This document shows positions 49,119-64,000 of a DNA stretch of 64,000 bases, piece by piece (the stretch's first letter is position 1; every line of letters begins with the position of its first letter). This DNA comes from Hyphomicrobiales bacterium (lineage in GTDB: Bacteria > Pseudomonadota > Alphaproteobacteria > Rhizobiales > Rhizobiaceae): contig JAPLOZ010000011.1 of assembly GCA_026400435.1 (NCBI GenBank), forward strand, positions 1 through 64,000. Direction: 5' to 3'. Below the pieces are notes generated by a model that saw only the letters and a list, made by a program, of their open reading frames with translations, was not told where the DNA came from and searched no databases. The position numbers and the translations under genes were made by a program.

Positions 49119-49475
49119 GTGTGTTGTCCCGTCCGTTGACGGCGCGACCCTGACCGCTTTTGCCCGGCGACTTCAAGAGGCAGTCGGCCAGAAACCGTCG
49201 CTTGGCTGCCGCCCAATCGAACAGGGGGTGCGACAGAAGGTTATCGAGTTCAGCCAAGAGGCGTAATTTTCTTTCGCGTGCTCGACTAATTTTTTGTGAA
49301 TCGGTCTTGTGCGCGCCTTCGGTTTCTGCAATAACAATTTAGGACAGTATTGCTGTCTTATTTATCTTCGCAATGGATGGCCGGTATGGCGTATGGTTGC
49401 GCCTTGCCGGTTTTGCGCGCGGCGGATGCCGCGAAACGAACCCGCCCCGCGAGGGGCAAGGAACGGAGGAGGGAT

Positions 49476-54215
<4,740 letters not shown>

Positions 54216-54220
54216 TTGGC

Positions 54221-55675
54221 ATGGGCAAGGTAACAGGCTTTCTCGAAATCGACCGGCAGGTGCACAAGTACCAGCCGGCGTCAGACCGCATCCGGCATTT
54301 CCGCGAATTCACGTTGCCGATGTCGGACAAGGAGGTCGAGAAGCAGGCGGCGCGCTGCATGGATTGCGGCGTGCCCTTCTGCCACGGCCCGACCGGCTGC
54401 CCGATCCACAACCAGATCCCGGACTGGAACGACCTCGTCTATAATGGCGACTGGGACAACGCTATCCGCAACCTGCATTCGACCAACAACTTCCCCGAAT
54501 TCACCGGCCGCGTCTGCCCGGCGCCCTGCGAGGAAGCGTGCACGCTCAACCTCGAGGACATTCCGGTCGCCATCAAGACGGTCGAGCAGGCGATCGCCGA
54601 CAAGGCATACGAACTCGGTCATGTCAGGCCCCAGCCGGCCGAGCGCAAGACGGGAAAGCGGGTGGCAGTCATCGGCTCGGGCCCGTCGGGAATGGCCGCG
54701 GCCCAGCAGCTCGGGCGCGCCGGCCACGACGTCCATGTCTATGAGCGCGAATCCAAGCCCGGCGGGCTGATGCGGTTCGGCATTCCCGACTTCAAGATGG
54801 AAAAGCACTACATTGACGCCCGCGCCACGCAGATGGAAGGAGAGGGCGTCACTTTCCACTGCGGCGTCAATGTCGGCGTCGACAAGCCGGTCGCCGAACT
54901 GCTCGCCGAGCATGACGCGGTGCTCTATTGCGGCGGCTCCGAAACGCCGCGTGCGGCCGGCATTCCTGGCGACGATTTCGAGGGCGTGCATGACGCGATG
55001 CCCTATCTGGTGCAACAGAACAAGCGCGTCGGCGGCGAGGACATCCAGTCGGTCGCCTGGCCGCAGGAGGCGGTTGTCGCGGGCGGTAAGCATGTCGTCG
55101 TCGTTGGCGGTGGCGACACCGCGTCCGACTGCGTCGGCACGGCCTTTCGCCAGGGCGCGGTGCGCGTCACACAACTCGACATCCGCCCGCAGCCCCCTGA
55201 AAAGGAGAACAAGCTCGCGGTCTGGCCCTACTGGGCGACCAAGATGCGCACCTCTTCCTCACAGGCGGAAGGCGCGGAACGCGAATTTCAGGTGGCTACG
55301 CTCGAATTCATCGGCGAAGAAGGCCAGCTCACCGGCGTGAGGTGCTGCGAGGTCGACGACCGACGCAAGCCGATCGCCGGCACCGAGTTCGTCATCCGCG
55401 CCGATCTTGCCTTCATCGCCATCGGTTTCGCCGGGCCGCTGTCGAGTGGCCTCGTGAAGGAACTGGACGGGCGTCTCAAGCTCGTTTCCGACAGCCGTCG
55501 CTCCGTAAACGTTGCGGCGAGCGATCGCGACTACAGGACCAGCGTTGACAAGCTGTGGGCGGCGGGCGACGTCCGCCGCGGCCAGTCGCTGGTCGTCTGG
55601 GCGATCCGCGAGGGCCGTCAGGCGGCACGCGCGATCGACGAGGCGCTGATGGGCTCGACTGTCCTGCCGGCCTGA
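54221..55675 (+). CDS. gltD: Glutamate synthase (NADPH) small subunit
   Basis: MGKVTGFLEIDRQ; CMDCGVPFCHGPTGCPIHNQIPDWND; VAVIGSGPSGMAAAQQLGRAGHDV. Confidence 0.97.
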   Translation: MGKVTGFLEIDRQVHKYQPASDRIRHFREFTLPMSDKEVEKQAARCMDCGVPFCHGPTGCPIHNQIPDWNDLVYNGDWDNAIRNLHSTNNFPEFTGRVCPAPCEEACTLNLEDIPVAIKTVEQAIADKAYELGHVRPQPAERKTGKRVAVIGSGPSGMAAAQQLGRAGHDVHVYERESKPGGLMRFGIPDFKMEKHYIDARATQMEGEGVTFHCGVNVGVDKPVAELLAEHDAVLYCGGSETPRAAGIPGDDFEGVHDAMPYLVQQNKRVGGEDIQSVAWPQEAVVAGGKHVVVVGGGDTASDCVGTAFRQGAVRVTQLDIRPQPPEKENKLAVWPYWATKMRTSSSQAEGAEREFQVATLEFIGEEGQLTGVRCCEVDDRRKPIAGTEFVIRADLAFIAIGFAGPLSSGLVKELDGRLKLVSDSRRSVNVAASDRDYRTSVDKLWAAGDVRRGQSLVVWAIREGRQAARAIDEALMGSTVLPA

Positions 55676-55680
55676 TATCT

Positions 55681-58191
55681 CTAAGGTTGGGCGACCATTA
55701 GCTGGCCCGGCGGAATAAACGCCGCTTCCTTGCCGGGGAAGCCAGGCGGGGTCGCGGCCTTTTCCGGCAGCACGGTCGGCGGCGCAGGCCCAGCTGGTGT
55801 GGCAGGCATTGCCGGCCGAATTGACGGATCGGCGACGTCAGGGATCTCGGTCGCTGCAGGCATCTTTCCAGACGCCGTCGGCACAACGGGTGCTGCAGCT
55901 TGTTCCGGGAGCACGCTCGGCGGTGCGGGAGCGACCGGGGTTGAGGACACGGCCGGCGCCGGGACATCCTGTGGCGGCAAGTCTTCGCTCGCTGGTTGCG
56001 CCGTAGAGAACCCGCTGCCTTCAGGGGGGGCGACTGGCGCGGGCGGCGCGGCTTCCATCACGGGCGGTGCAGGTGCGGCCGGCGTGCCAGACGGCTGCGC
56101 CTCTTCGGACGCCTCGCCCGGCGCCATCCGCGCCGGCGCCTCGACTGCCGCGGTCGTCTCGGCCATAGGCGCCGATCTCGCCGGAGCGCTGCCGGTTATG
56201 TCGTTGGGTTCGATCGACGGGACCGTCTTGGCAACAGCGATGCCGGACTCCGGCTCGAGCGGCATCGCGGGCACGGCGGCGGTCTTGGGTGTCGCGGCGG
56301 CGGGAAGCAGTTCGGAAGGCGCTTCCTTGCCTTCGGGCAACGCCGCGACAGGCATCGGCTCCGCCTTCCGGGGCGCCATCCGAGCCGGCGCGTTATCCTC
56401 AGCCATGCCCGGCAGGATCGAGGGTACGGGGGGTTTTGCTGGCGCGCTGTCAGGCAGCGCAGGTGTCGCGTCCCCCGTCGGTTCGGCGGTCGTTTCGCCG
56501 GCCGACGCGGTTGGAATTTCGGCCTCTCCTTGGGCTGCCGGGACCTCGACCGGCTGCGGTACTGCGGTCGGCGCGCGGTTTGCTTCCGGTCCGATCGACT
56601 TCGGGCGCTTGAAGGCCTGTTGCGGCGCGCCGCGCGCCGGCGACAGGTCAAGCGGGTCGCCCTTGGCCAGTTCCGGCGCAACTGCCTTGGGCAGCGTTGG
56701 CGGCGTGGCTATCGGCGGCGGCGCGGCGGCGACATCTGGCGCGGCCTGCAGGGGCGAGACTTCCTCCAACCGGTCGGGCGCGAGTTGTGGCGGCATGCGC
56801 GCCGGCATCGGCGGCGTCGGCTCGGTCAGGACGTTGGAGCGCACGGAGCGAACGGCCGCGCGATCCTGTGCGGGGTCGACCGGCTTCGAGGGGGCAACGA
56901 CTTTGTTCGTCGTGTTGTCAAGGTTCATCTGGCGCATCGCTGTCGCAGCAGAGGCCAGCAAAGGACCGGAGAACTGGTCCGCGCGGCCCGCCAGCGGCGC
57001 TGGCGCGATACCTTCGACCGAGAGCTTTTCGCCGGGCGTACTCGCCTCAAGGCGCGGCGCGGCGGTTTCGCCAAGCAAAGCCTCGCCACCGTCGAGCCCA
57101 GGCGTCCGTAACGCGACCGGGCGCGCCGGGTCGACCAGCCCGACCTCATTGGGATCGACCGCTATGTCCAGATTGGCGGGCTCCTGCTGCTCCGCCGGCC
57201 CCAGTGGGCCGAAAATGCGGTATGCGGGACGCGGCCCGGGCTGTACAGCCGTTGCGACTGCTGCGGCAGGATCCTCGCCCAGTGCCTTGTAGAGCGGCTT
57301 TTCGACGTAGAAGGCTACCTTGCGCTTGCCAGGCCGGGCGAGGTTTATGCCGTCATTGGCGCGCAGGCGGGCCGGCTGGCCGTTGATGTCGGGTCCGCTC
57401 GGCACATAGGCGCCGTTCTCATCCACGAAACCGTCCCAGATGTCGACGAATTCGCCCCCGGCGCTGGTGGCCGCCGCGCGGTAGATGTCGTTGAAGGCCA
57501 GCACGTCGAGCATCATCTTCGACGATTTGAATGGCGGCATGCCGACCCACAGCAGTGGCACCTTGCGCGCCGCGACCGTGCCCGCCAGTTCGCCGGCTCG
57601 GGCCGCGTATTCCTTGGTCCATGCATCCGACCGGACGGTTTCGCGAATGCCGTCGACAAGCATCTGCTGTCGATCGTTGGTGCCGATCATGACGATTACC
57701 GCCGCCGGCCTTTCGGTGGTGATCAGTTCGTCGGCTCTTTGAGCCCAGTTGTGGAAATCCTCCCGCACGAAACCCGACGAACCGCTGGTGCGGTCGACGA
57801 TTCTGACATTCGGATTCTGGACAAAGGCGGTTGTCAGGCCCTCGGCAAGTCCGCTGGCAAGGAAGTCGCCGATAACCAGCACAACGCGGGCGTCCAGCCG
57901 CTTGGTGACCACCGTTGCCTGCGGCGCCACGTCAGCACCTTCCTGAGGCGCCCGGTTGACCTTTTTCTTGCGGGGTTTGACGGGCTTGGCGACGTCAGCA
58001 GGAGGGTCCTGGATGCGATAGGCCGGGCGATTGCCGAACAGCCTGTTCAACAGCCCCGAGTGTGCCGGCTGCTCCTGCGCGTGGACGCTGGATGACAAGA
58101 CAAGGCAGAAGGCCGCTGCGAGAACGGCCAGCGCGAGGACTGAAGCTGCAAATCGGGATGAGTTGAACCCATGGCCCGTTCCCGCCGTCAA
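55681..58191 (-). CDS. DUF459/SGNH-hydrolase family exported protein with long Pro/Ala-rich tail
   Basis: VVLVIGDFLASGLAEGLTTAF; MIGTNDRQQM; then about 400 aa of Pro/Ala-rich sequence. Confidence 0.85.
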   Translation of the reverse strand: MTAGTGHGFNSSRFAASVLALAVLAAAFCLVLSSSVHAQEQPAHSGLLNRLFGNRPAYRIQDPPADVAKPVKPRKKKVNRAPQEGADVAPQATVVTKRLDARVVLVIGDFLASGLAEGLTTAFVQNPNVRIVDRTSGSSGFVREDFHNWAQRADELITTERPAAVIVMIGTNDRQQMLVDGIRETVRSDAWTKEYAARAGELAGTVAARKVPLLWVGMPPFKSSKMMLDVLAFNDIYRAAATSAGGEFVDIWDGFVDENGAYVPSGPDINGQPARLRANDGINLARPGKRKVAFYVEKPLYKALGEDPAAAVATAVQPGPRPAYRIFGPLGPAEQQEPANLDIAVDPNEVGLVDPARPVALRTPGLDGGEALLGETAAPRLEASTPGEKLSVEGIAPAPLAGRADQFSGPLLASAATAMRQMNLDNTTNKVVAPSKPVDPAQDRAAVRSVRSNVLTEPTPPMPARMPPQLAPDRLEEVSPLQAAPDVAAAPPPIATPPTLPKAVAPELAKGDPLDLSPARGAPQQAFKRPKSIGPEANRAPTAVPQPVEVPAAQGEAEIPTASAGETTAEPTGDATPALPDSAPAKPPVPSILPGMAEDNAPARMAPRKAEPMPVAALPEGKEAPSELLPAAATPKTAAVPAMPLEPESGIAVAKTVPSIEPNDITGSAPARSAPMAETTAAVEAPARMAPGEASEEAQPSGTPAAPAPPVMEAAPPAPVAPPEGSGFSTAQPASEDLPPQDVPAPAVSSTPVAPAPPSVLPEQAAAPVVPTASGKMPAATEIPDVADPSIRPAMPATPAGPAPPTVLPEKAATPPGFPGKEAAFIPPGQLMVAQP

Positions 58192-58200
58192 TCCATGCTC

Positions 58201-59427
58201 CTATCGCTTTCTCAGCTTGGTGAGCACTTCCATGCTTGGATGGCCGTCCGGCGTCAACCCCGCCTGAGCCTGAAAAGCCTTGATCGCGGTCTTCGACCCT
58301 TCGCCGATTTTTCCGTCGAACTTGCCGTCATAGTAGCCGTTCATCGACAGCCGTTGCTGCAATTCCTGCTTTTCCACGAAGGACAGCTTGGTAAAGGGGC
58401 GGTTCCAGTCGCGAACGAGCCCGCCGTAACCGGCGATTTCGTCGGCCAGAAGACCGACAGCGAGCGCATATTTGTCGGCGTTGTTGTATGCTTTCAACAC
58501 GAAGAAGTTTTTCGTCATGAGGAAGGTTGGCCCATTGCGGCCGTCCGGCACCTTCAGTTCCGCCCTGTCGCCGCCCTGGCGGAACGGCTTGCCGTTGGCG
58601 CGTGTCACGCCGAGGGCCTGCCACTTGGAAATCGTCATCGAACCGCTGGGAAACTTGCGGCCTTCAGGCAACTCTACCTCGTAGCCCCACGTCTTGCCCG
58701 CCTGCCAGCCGTTCTTGCGCAGAAGGTTGGCCGCGGTGGCAAGCGCATCCGGCACGGAGTTCCAGATATCGCGGCGGCCGTTTCCATCGAAGTCGACGGC
58801 GAACGCCTGGTAGCTGGTGGGGATGAACTGGGTGTGGCCCATGGCGCCTGCCCACGATCCCGTCAGATGGCTTTCGTCGATATCGCCGCTCTGCAGGATC
58901 TTCAGCGCGGCGATCAGCTGGGTACGGGCGAATTTTGCGCGCTTCTTGTCGGCATAGGCGAGCGTGGCCAGCGAGCGCACGACGTTGCGCATCACCTTGT
59001 CGTTCTTCATGATCTCGCCGTAGTTCGTTTCCATCGACCAGATTGCGAGGAGGATGTGTCGGTCGACGCCGTACCGTGCCTCGATCCGGTCGAGCGTGGA
59101 CTTGTATTTCTTTGCCAGGGCACGGCCATTGGCAACCGAGTCCTCATGGACGCGGTTGTCGAAATAATCCCATACCGGCGCTGTGAATTCGGGCTGGTAG
59201 CGAGCCTTTTCAAGCACTTCAGGATCGACGCTGTCGACGCCGCGGAATGCGCGGTCGTAGGTGGAGCGCGAAATGCCGTTGTCGGCGGCTGTCTGGCGGA
59301 AGCTCGCCACCCAGCGCTCGAAGCCGGCGTCGGCAAGGGCTGCGGTCGAGAAGACGGCAATCCCGAGCCCAACGAGCGCGGCGGCTGCCGTGCCGGCGAA
59401 CCGCCGAATGCCTGGGTTGAGACGCAT
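58201..59427 (-). CDS. Lytic murein transglycosylase (MltB family) with peptidoglycan-binding domain
   Basis: IEARYGVDRHILLAIWSMETNYGEIM; LTGSWAGAMGHTQFIPTSY; C-terminal LQQRLSMNGYYDGKFDGKIGEGSKTAIKAFQ. Confidence 0.95.
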   Translation of the reverse strand: MRLNPGIRRFAGTAAAALVGLGIAVFSTAALADAGFERWVASFRQTAADNGISRSTYDRAFRGVDSVDPEVLEKARYQPEFTAPVWDYFDNRVHEDSVANGRALAKKYKSTLDRIEARYGVDRHILLAIWSMETNYGEIMKNDKVMRNVVRSLATLAYADKKRAKFARTQLIAALKILQSGDIDESHLTGSWAGAMGHTQFIPTSYQAFAVDFDGNGRRDIWNSVPDALATAANLLRKNGWQAGKTWGYEVELPEGRKFPSGSMTISKWQALGVTRANGKPFRQGGDRAELKVPDGRNGPTFLMTKNFFVLKAYNNADKYALAVGLLADEIAGYGGLVRDWNRPFTKLSFVEKQELQQRLSMNGYYDGKFDGKIGEGSKTAIKAFQAQAGLTPDGHPSMEVLTKLRKR

Positions 59428-59623
59428 CTTTTCCTCCTTCACGATTTCAGGAAGCCGATTCATCGCCTATGCGGGTTAGCAATCAGTTTACCATGTCGAT
59501 CAGCGGAAACGAAAACGCTGTGTCGGCGATGACCGCCGAACACGAATCCGTGATTCTCTCCCGATAGCCGGCAAATCCGGCATCAAAATGTCCACGCCCC
59601 AATCGGGGTGGCACCGGCGCCCG

Positions 59624-61255
59624 TCAGCGCTGCAGCTTGAGGCCGAGGAATATGCTGTCGGTTTCGCTGTCGCGGCCAGGCAGGTTGCTCGACACGCTCT
59701 CGTGTCGGACGCGGCCGGTGATGCCGGCATAGCGGTTGAGCCACCAGGTCAGGCTGGCCTCGGCGTTGAGGATCGTTTCTTGGCCTTCGTTGCCGACATA
59801 GTCGCGCCATGCCGCACCAAATGCGGCGTTGCCGGTCAGGTTGGCGCGCATCTGCCGCTCGATGGCGAGGCTCGTCGCATAGAGCACCGAGCCGCTCTCG
59901 CCGGCCGTCGTGGCGCCTTCCAGCGTCGTTGAGCCGCCCAGCCTGACGTTCGTTCCGCGCAGCGGCGACCACAGCACGCCGGCAGCGACGCTCGGCGTCG
60001 AAAGCGGCTCGAGCCTGTCGTCGTCGAAATCCTCGCGGATCCAGCCGGCTGCGATCTCGCCCGACAGCTTTTCGCCCCGGTCGAATGCCAGGCCACCACG
60101 AAATGCCATCTGGTCGGATGAACGCCGGTAGCCCGCGTCGTCCACTTCCTGGCTGTAGAGGTTGCGCCCGATCTCGGCCTCCACGAAGGGCGTCAGCGAG
60201 GGCGAGATTTCGTAGCCGGTGCGCAGCGCCAGCGTGTACAGCGTCGAATCGCGGTCTGCCTGGGACAGCACGCCGCCGCCTTCGAGGTCGGCGTCGCCAT
60301 AGGCGTCGTGGCTGATGCCCCCGGTGACCGCGAAGCGTGCCTTGCCGACATCCTTCTCCAGCCCGAGAGTCCCGCCGACAGTCTGGGTCAGCGGCTCGTC
60401 GACCGTGTCTGGAACGACAACCGGGGAGGCCGCCGATTCCGGAGCGATGGCATAGGTGAAAGTGCCACGGGCTCGATATTCGTTGCCAAGTTCCAGTTCG
60501 AGTGCGGCGTCGACAGCTCCCCTGACGTCGTCAACCTCCTCGCCCGACAGGGTCTTGCGGAAGGTGCCGAAAGCGTTGATCTCGGCGGAGTTGCTCGCCC
60601 AGTCGGATGCAGCGTTCAACCGCAGCGTGGTTTCCGACAGCACCGCCGCCGAGCCGCCGGCCGAAGAATCGGCGTTGCTTGTCGCGGTGATCCCGGTTTC
60701 CAGCGTTGGTTTTATGATGAACGAACCCCAGCGAATGCCGACGGCGCCGTAGGGGTCGTCATCGTCCAGCCGATCCAGCCCTTCGATCGCCTGGGCGCGT
60801 TCGGCGCCCTGATCGAGCGGTTCGTCTTCCAGCGAGTCGATTGTTGGTTCGCGCACCGTGCCGGTAGATGTCTCGTCGGTCTGTTCGGCCGGCGCGACCG
60901 CGGTCTCGCGCTGCTCTGCCGTCGCGCCTGTGGCTGCCTGTTGGCGGCCGAACGCTTCGTCCTCGTCGTCCAGCGCATTCGCCTGGTCCGCCGCGACGGG
61001 CTCCGGCAGCGCACCGGGGCTCACCGGCACATAGGCCGGAGCGGGGTCGTTGGCGGTCTGATCCGCAATGTCGCCGCCGAGCCCGCCGCGCAATCCCGTT
61101 GCATCCTGGGCCTGGACAGGGCCGGCCATGACCAGCCCGGTCGCGGTGGCAGCCAGAAGCATTGCCTGAAAAGCGCCCAGGCCCGGACGTGGCTTGTTGT
61201 GTGGGCGTACCGGAGGCATTTCGACCCGAATGAGTGGCGACGCGAGCCGCGCCAT
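59624..61255 (-). CDS. Outer membrane beta-barrel protein
   Basis: Signal peptide AMLLAATATGLVMAGPVQAQ; beta-rich repeats; terminal aromatic/hydrophobic strand SDSETDSIFLGLKLQR. Confidence 0.8.
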   Translation of the reverse strand: MARLASPLIRVEMPPVRPHNKPRPGLGAFQAMLLAATATGLVMAGPVQAQDATGLRGGLGGDIADQTANDPAPAYVPVSPGALPEPVAADQANALDDEDEAFGRQQAATGATAEQRETAVAPAEQTDETSTGTVREPTIDSLEDEPLDQGAERAQAIEGLDRLDDDDPYGAVGIRWGSFIIKPTLETGITATSNADSSAGGSAAVLSETTLRLNAASDWASNSAEINAFGTFRKTLSGEEVDDVRGAVDAALELELGNEYRARGTFTYAIAPESAASPVVVPDTVDEPLTQTVGGTLGLEKDVGKARFAVTGGISHDAYGDADLEGGGVLSQADRDSTLYTLALRTGYEISPSLTPFVEAEIGRNLYSQEVDDAGYRRSSDQMAFRGGLAFDRGEKLSGEIAAGWIREDFDDDRLEPLSTPSVAAGVLWSPLRGTNVRLGGSTTLEGATTAGESGSVLYATSLAIERQMRANLTGNAAFGAAWRDYVGNEGQETILNAEASLTWWLNRYAGITGRVRHESVSSNLPGRDSETDSIFLGLKLQR

Positions 61256-61375
61256 GCTTACCGAACCGTAAACGGCGATGGTTAATGGAGGGTTGAAACG
61301 GTGTCGGGGCGACGCGTGCGCAAGTGGACAGAACGCCCCTGAAGCGCTAATCCGCTTTCCATGCATGGCTTACCG

Positions 61376-62359
61376 ATGAAGAAAGTGCCCGAGCGCAGCG
61401 CGTCGATCGCTTCGGCGTTGCGAACGGTCGCGACCGAACAGGCGGGGATGGCAGCACTCGCCGCGGCGCTCGACAACGGCCTTTCGGATGCCTTCGCGCA
61501 GGCGATCGAACTGATTTCGGCGATCGGCGGCCGCGTCATCGTCACTGGAGTCGGTAAGAGCGGACATATCGGCGCAAAGATCGCCGCCACGCTCGCCTCG
61601 ACCGGCACGCCGGCTTTCTTCGTGCATCCCGCCGAAGCCAACCACGGCGATCTCGGAATGATCGCGAAAAACGACGCCATTGTCGCGATGTCATGGTCCG
61701 GCGAAAGCGCCGAACTCAAGAGCATCGTCGCCTATTCGAGGCGTTTTTCAATTCCGCTGATCGCGATCACCTCGGGCGACACTTCCGCGCTGGCCCGCGA
61801 GGCCGACGTCGTGCTGCTCCTGCCGCGCGTGCCGGAAGCCTGTCCGAACGGCCTTGCGCCGACCACCTCGACGCTACTGCAACTCGTCATTGGCGATGCG
61901 CTGGCTGTCGCGCTGCTGGAAGCGCGCGAATTCACGCCGGACCAGTTCCGCATCTTTCACCCCGGTGGCCAGCTTGGCGCCGGCCTGATGAAGGTGAAGG
62001 AGATCATGCACCAGGGCGAAAGCCTTCCGCTGGCAACGGTTGGTGACGCACTGAGGGACGCCATCGTGACGCTGTCGCGAAAGCGCTTTGGCTGCGTCTG
62101 CATCGTCGATGGCGAAGGCCGGCTTGCCGGCATCATCACGGACGGCGATCTTGCCCGCAACCTCGACAAGAACCTCGGCGCGCTGACCGTCGACGACATC
62201 ATGACCCGCACGCCGAAGACGATCGACCCCGACACGCTGGCCGGCGAGGCGATCGCCATCCTCGACGAAAAGCGCATCAGCGCTCTGGTGGTTGTGGAGA
62301 ACGACCGTCCGGTCGGCATCGTTCACTTCCACGACCTGCTCAAGATCGGCGTGGCGTAA
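61376..62359 (+). CDS. kdsD: KpsF/GutQ family arabinose-5-phosphate isomerase
   Basis: SIS domain VIVTGVGKSGHIGAKIAATLASTGTPAFFVHPAEANHGDLGMI; two CBS domains. Confidence 0.95.
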   Translation: MKKVPERSASIASALRTVATEQAGMAALAAALDNGLSDAFAQAIELISAIGGRVIVTGVGKSGHIGAKIAATLASTGTPAFFVHPAEANHGDLGMIAKNDAIVAMSWSGESAELKSIVAYSRRFSIPLIAITSGDTSALAREADVVLLLPRVPEACPNGLAPTTSTLLQLVIGDALAVALLEAREFTPDQFRIFHPGGQLGAGLMKVKEIMHQGESLPLATVGDALRDAIVTLSRKRFGCVCIVDGEGRLAGIITDGDLARNLDKNLGALTVDDIMTRTPKTIDPDTLAGEAIAILDEKRISALVVVENDRPVGIVHFHDLLKIGVA

Positions 62360-62428
62360 AGACATTCACATGACGGCGTCAATGCAGGGCTTCGCGCCCA
62401 CTGCAAAAGCGAGCAGGTAACGGCCGCT

Positions 62429-62893
62429 TCACACCGCTTCCACCACCAACTCCAGATCGAGATCGGTCGCCGCGCTGACGCGTACCGTGGCGCCCACCGG
62501 CAGGTTGGGTCCCGAGACGCGCCACATCGTGTCGCCGATCTTGATGCGTCCGCGCCCGTTGGTGATAGGCTCGGTCAGCGTCGCGGTGCGACCGACAAGC
62601 TGGTCGCCGCGCCTGTTGAGCAGCGGCTGGTCGGTTTGGTCGCCGCGCCTGCCCATTATCTTCTTGCCGGCGAAGGCGGAGGCTAGTGCCAGCACCAGGA
62701 AGATGACCACCTGCAATTCCCCGCTCCAGATTGCCGCGTCCCACAGCATCAGCGACAGGGCGCCGACGATCAGCGCGGCAATCCCGATCCACAGCAGGAA
62801 GACGCCGGGCACCAGAATTTCGAGCGTCAGGAGCACGAAACCCAGCGCCATCCAGTTCCAGGGGCCGAGTTCGGCGATGACGTGCTCAAGCAT
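62429..62893 (-). CDS. NfeD family membrane protein
   Basis: Three TM segments then OB-fold-like GRIKIGDTMWRVSGPNLPVGATVRV; next to SPFH gene. Confidence 0.92.
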   Translation of the reverse strand: MLEHVIAELGPWNWMALGFVLLTLEILVPGVFLLWIGIAALIVGALSLMLWDAAIWSGELQVVIFLVLALASAFAGKKIMGRRGDQTDQPLLNRRGDQLVGRTATLTEPITNGRGRIKIGDTMWRVSGPNLPVGATVRVSAATDLDLELVVEAV

Positions 62894-62905
62894 TGGTTTG
62901 CTCCG

Positions 62906-63856
62906 CTACTGGTTCTCGTCGGGCCGTACGACAGGCGGGCGCGCGGCGTGGCGCTGCGCGCCAGCGGTGCCCTCGGCCCGGAAGACTTCCTTGGCAATCT
63001 GGCCGATGCCGCCGAGCGTGCCGATCAGCGATGAGGCTTCGATCGGCATCAGCACGACCTTGCTGTTTGGCGCCGAGCCAATCTTGGCCAGCGCCTCGGT
63101 GTATTTCTGCGCCACGAAGTAGTTGATCGCCTGTACGTCGCCCTTGGCGATGGCTTCCGACACCACCTGCGTCGCCTTGGCTTCGGCCTCTGCGGCGCGT
63201 TCGCGCGCCTCGGCGTCGCGGAATGCCGCCTCGCGGCGGCCTTCGGCCTCGAGAACCTGTGCTGCCTTGAGGCCCTCGGCCTCCAGGATCTGCGCGCGCT
63301 TGTTGCGCTCGGCCATCATCTGTCTGCCCATCGACTCGATGAGATTGGCCGGTGGGTTGATATCCTTGATCTCGACGCGCGTGATCTTGATGCCCCAAGG
63401 ATGCGCGGCTTCGTCGACTACACGCAGAAGCCGCTCGTTGATGGCGTCGCGGTTGGACAGGAGCTCGTCGAGGTCCATCGAGCCCATGACCGTGCGGATG
63501 TTGGTCATCGTCAGGTTGAGGATGGCGTTCTGCAGGCCGGCGACCTGGTACGCGGCTTGCGGCGCGTTGAGCACCTGGTAGAACGCGACGCCGTCGACCG
63601 CGACCATCGCGTTGTCCTTGGTGATGATTTCCTGCGTGGGAACGTCGAGAACCTGCTCCATCATGTTCATCTTGGCGCCGATGCGGTTGATGATCGGCGT
63701 TATGATGTTGAGGCCCGGCGCGAGCGTGACCGTATATTTGCCGAAGCGTTCGACGGTGTAATTGTAGCCCTGGGGCACGGTCTTGACGCTGGCAAAGATG
63801 AGCAGCAGAACAAAGACGACAATCACTGCTAAGACGATGTCGAAGCCCGAGAACAT
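62906..63856 (-). CDS. SPFH/Band 7 family protein (QmcA/paraslipin-like)
   Basis: [69 protein letters not shown]. Confidence 0.95.
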   Translation of the reverse strand: MFSGFDIVLAVIVVFVLLLIFASVKTVPQGYNYTVERFGKYTVTLAPGLNIITPIINRIGAKMNMMEQVLDVPTQEIITKDNAMVAVDGVAFYQVLNAPQAAYQVAGLQNAILNLTMTNIRTVMGSMDLDELLSNRDAINERLLRVVDEAAHPWGIKITRVEIKDINPPANLIESMGRQMMAERNKRAQILEAEGLKAAQVLEAEGRREAAFRDAEARERAAEAEAKATQVVSEAIAKGDVQAINYFVAQKYTEALAKIGSAPNSKVVLMPIEASSLIGTLGGIGQIAKEVFRAEGTAGAQRHAARPPVVRPDENQ

Positions 63857-64000
63857 GCGCGTTTCCCCCGTTGAGGCGGTGTTTCCGCCTGAGAATCACT
63901 TAGGAATCCGACGATGACTATACAATCAGACTGTGGCGGATTGGTTAGCGATCACTCTTAACGGGATTTAACGACGGGATTTATCGCTTGAACGCATAGA

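Overview
The window is a GC-rich alphaproteobacterial chromosome segment; family-level gene content (CpdR, mmgR/suhB-type sRNA, DUF982, ROSE-type leader) suggests Rhizobiales, probably Phyllobacteriaceae/Mesorhizobium-like, but no database search was run. Main blocks: sarcosine oxidase soxBDAG (5' end truncated); small stress/secreted proteins; a surface-glycan block with GDP-L-fucose synthesis (FkbM, GT25, GT11 fucosyltransferase, fcl, gmd); a spermidine/iron-type ABC transporter; a gene set of Fe-ADH, ALDH, glutamine-synthetase-like enzyme, APC permease, N-formylglutamate amidohydrolase-like enzyme and RpiR regulator, interrupted by a vapC toxin-antitoxin pair with an atypical antitoxin; an RND efflux system; SET-domain and DUF982 proteins; a decayed locus; acyl-CoA ligase, thiolase, TetR and SDR genes; a ribose-type ABC transporter whose second permease is fused to an SMP-30-like beta-propeller and is followed by a second propeller protein; tRNA-Val(GAC); cpdR; a suhB/mmgR-type sRNA; hisN-like gene; an Hsp20 gene with a sigma32-like promoter and ROSE-like leader; threonine aldolase; gltBD; cell-envelope genes; kdsD; NfeD and QmcA. 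Most interesting items: (1) the noncanonical antitoxin with vapC; (2) the permease::SMP-30 transporter operon next to CoA-activation and beta-oxidation genes; (3) a possible gamma-glutamylated amino-alcohol pathway; (4) several RNA and promoter elements readable from the sequence.
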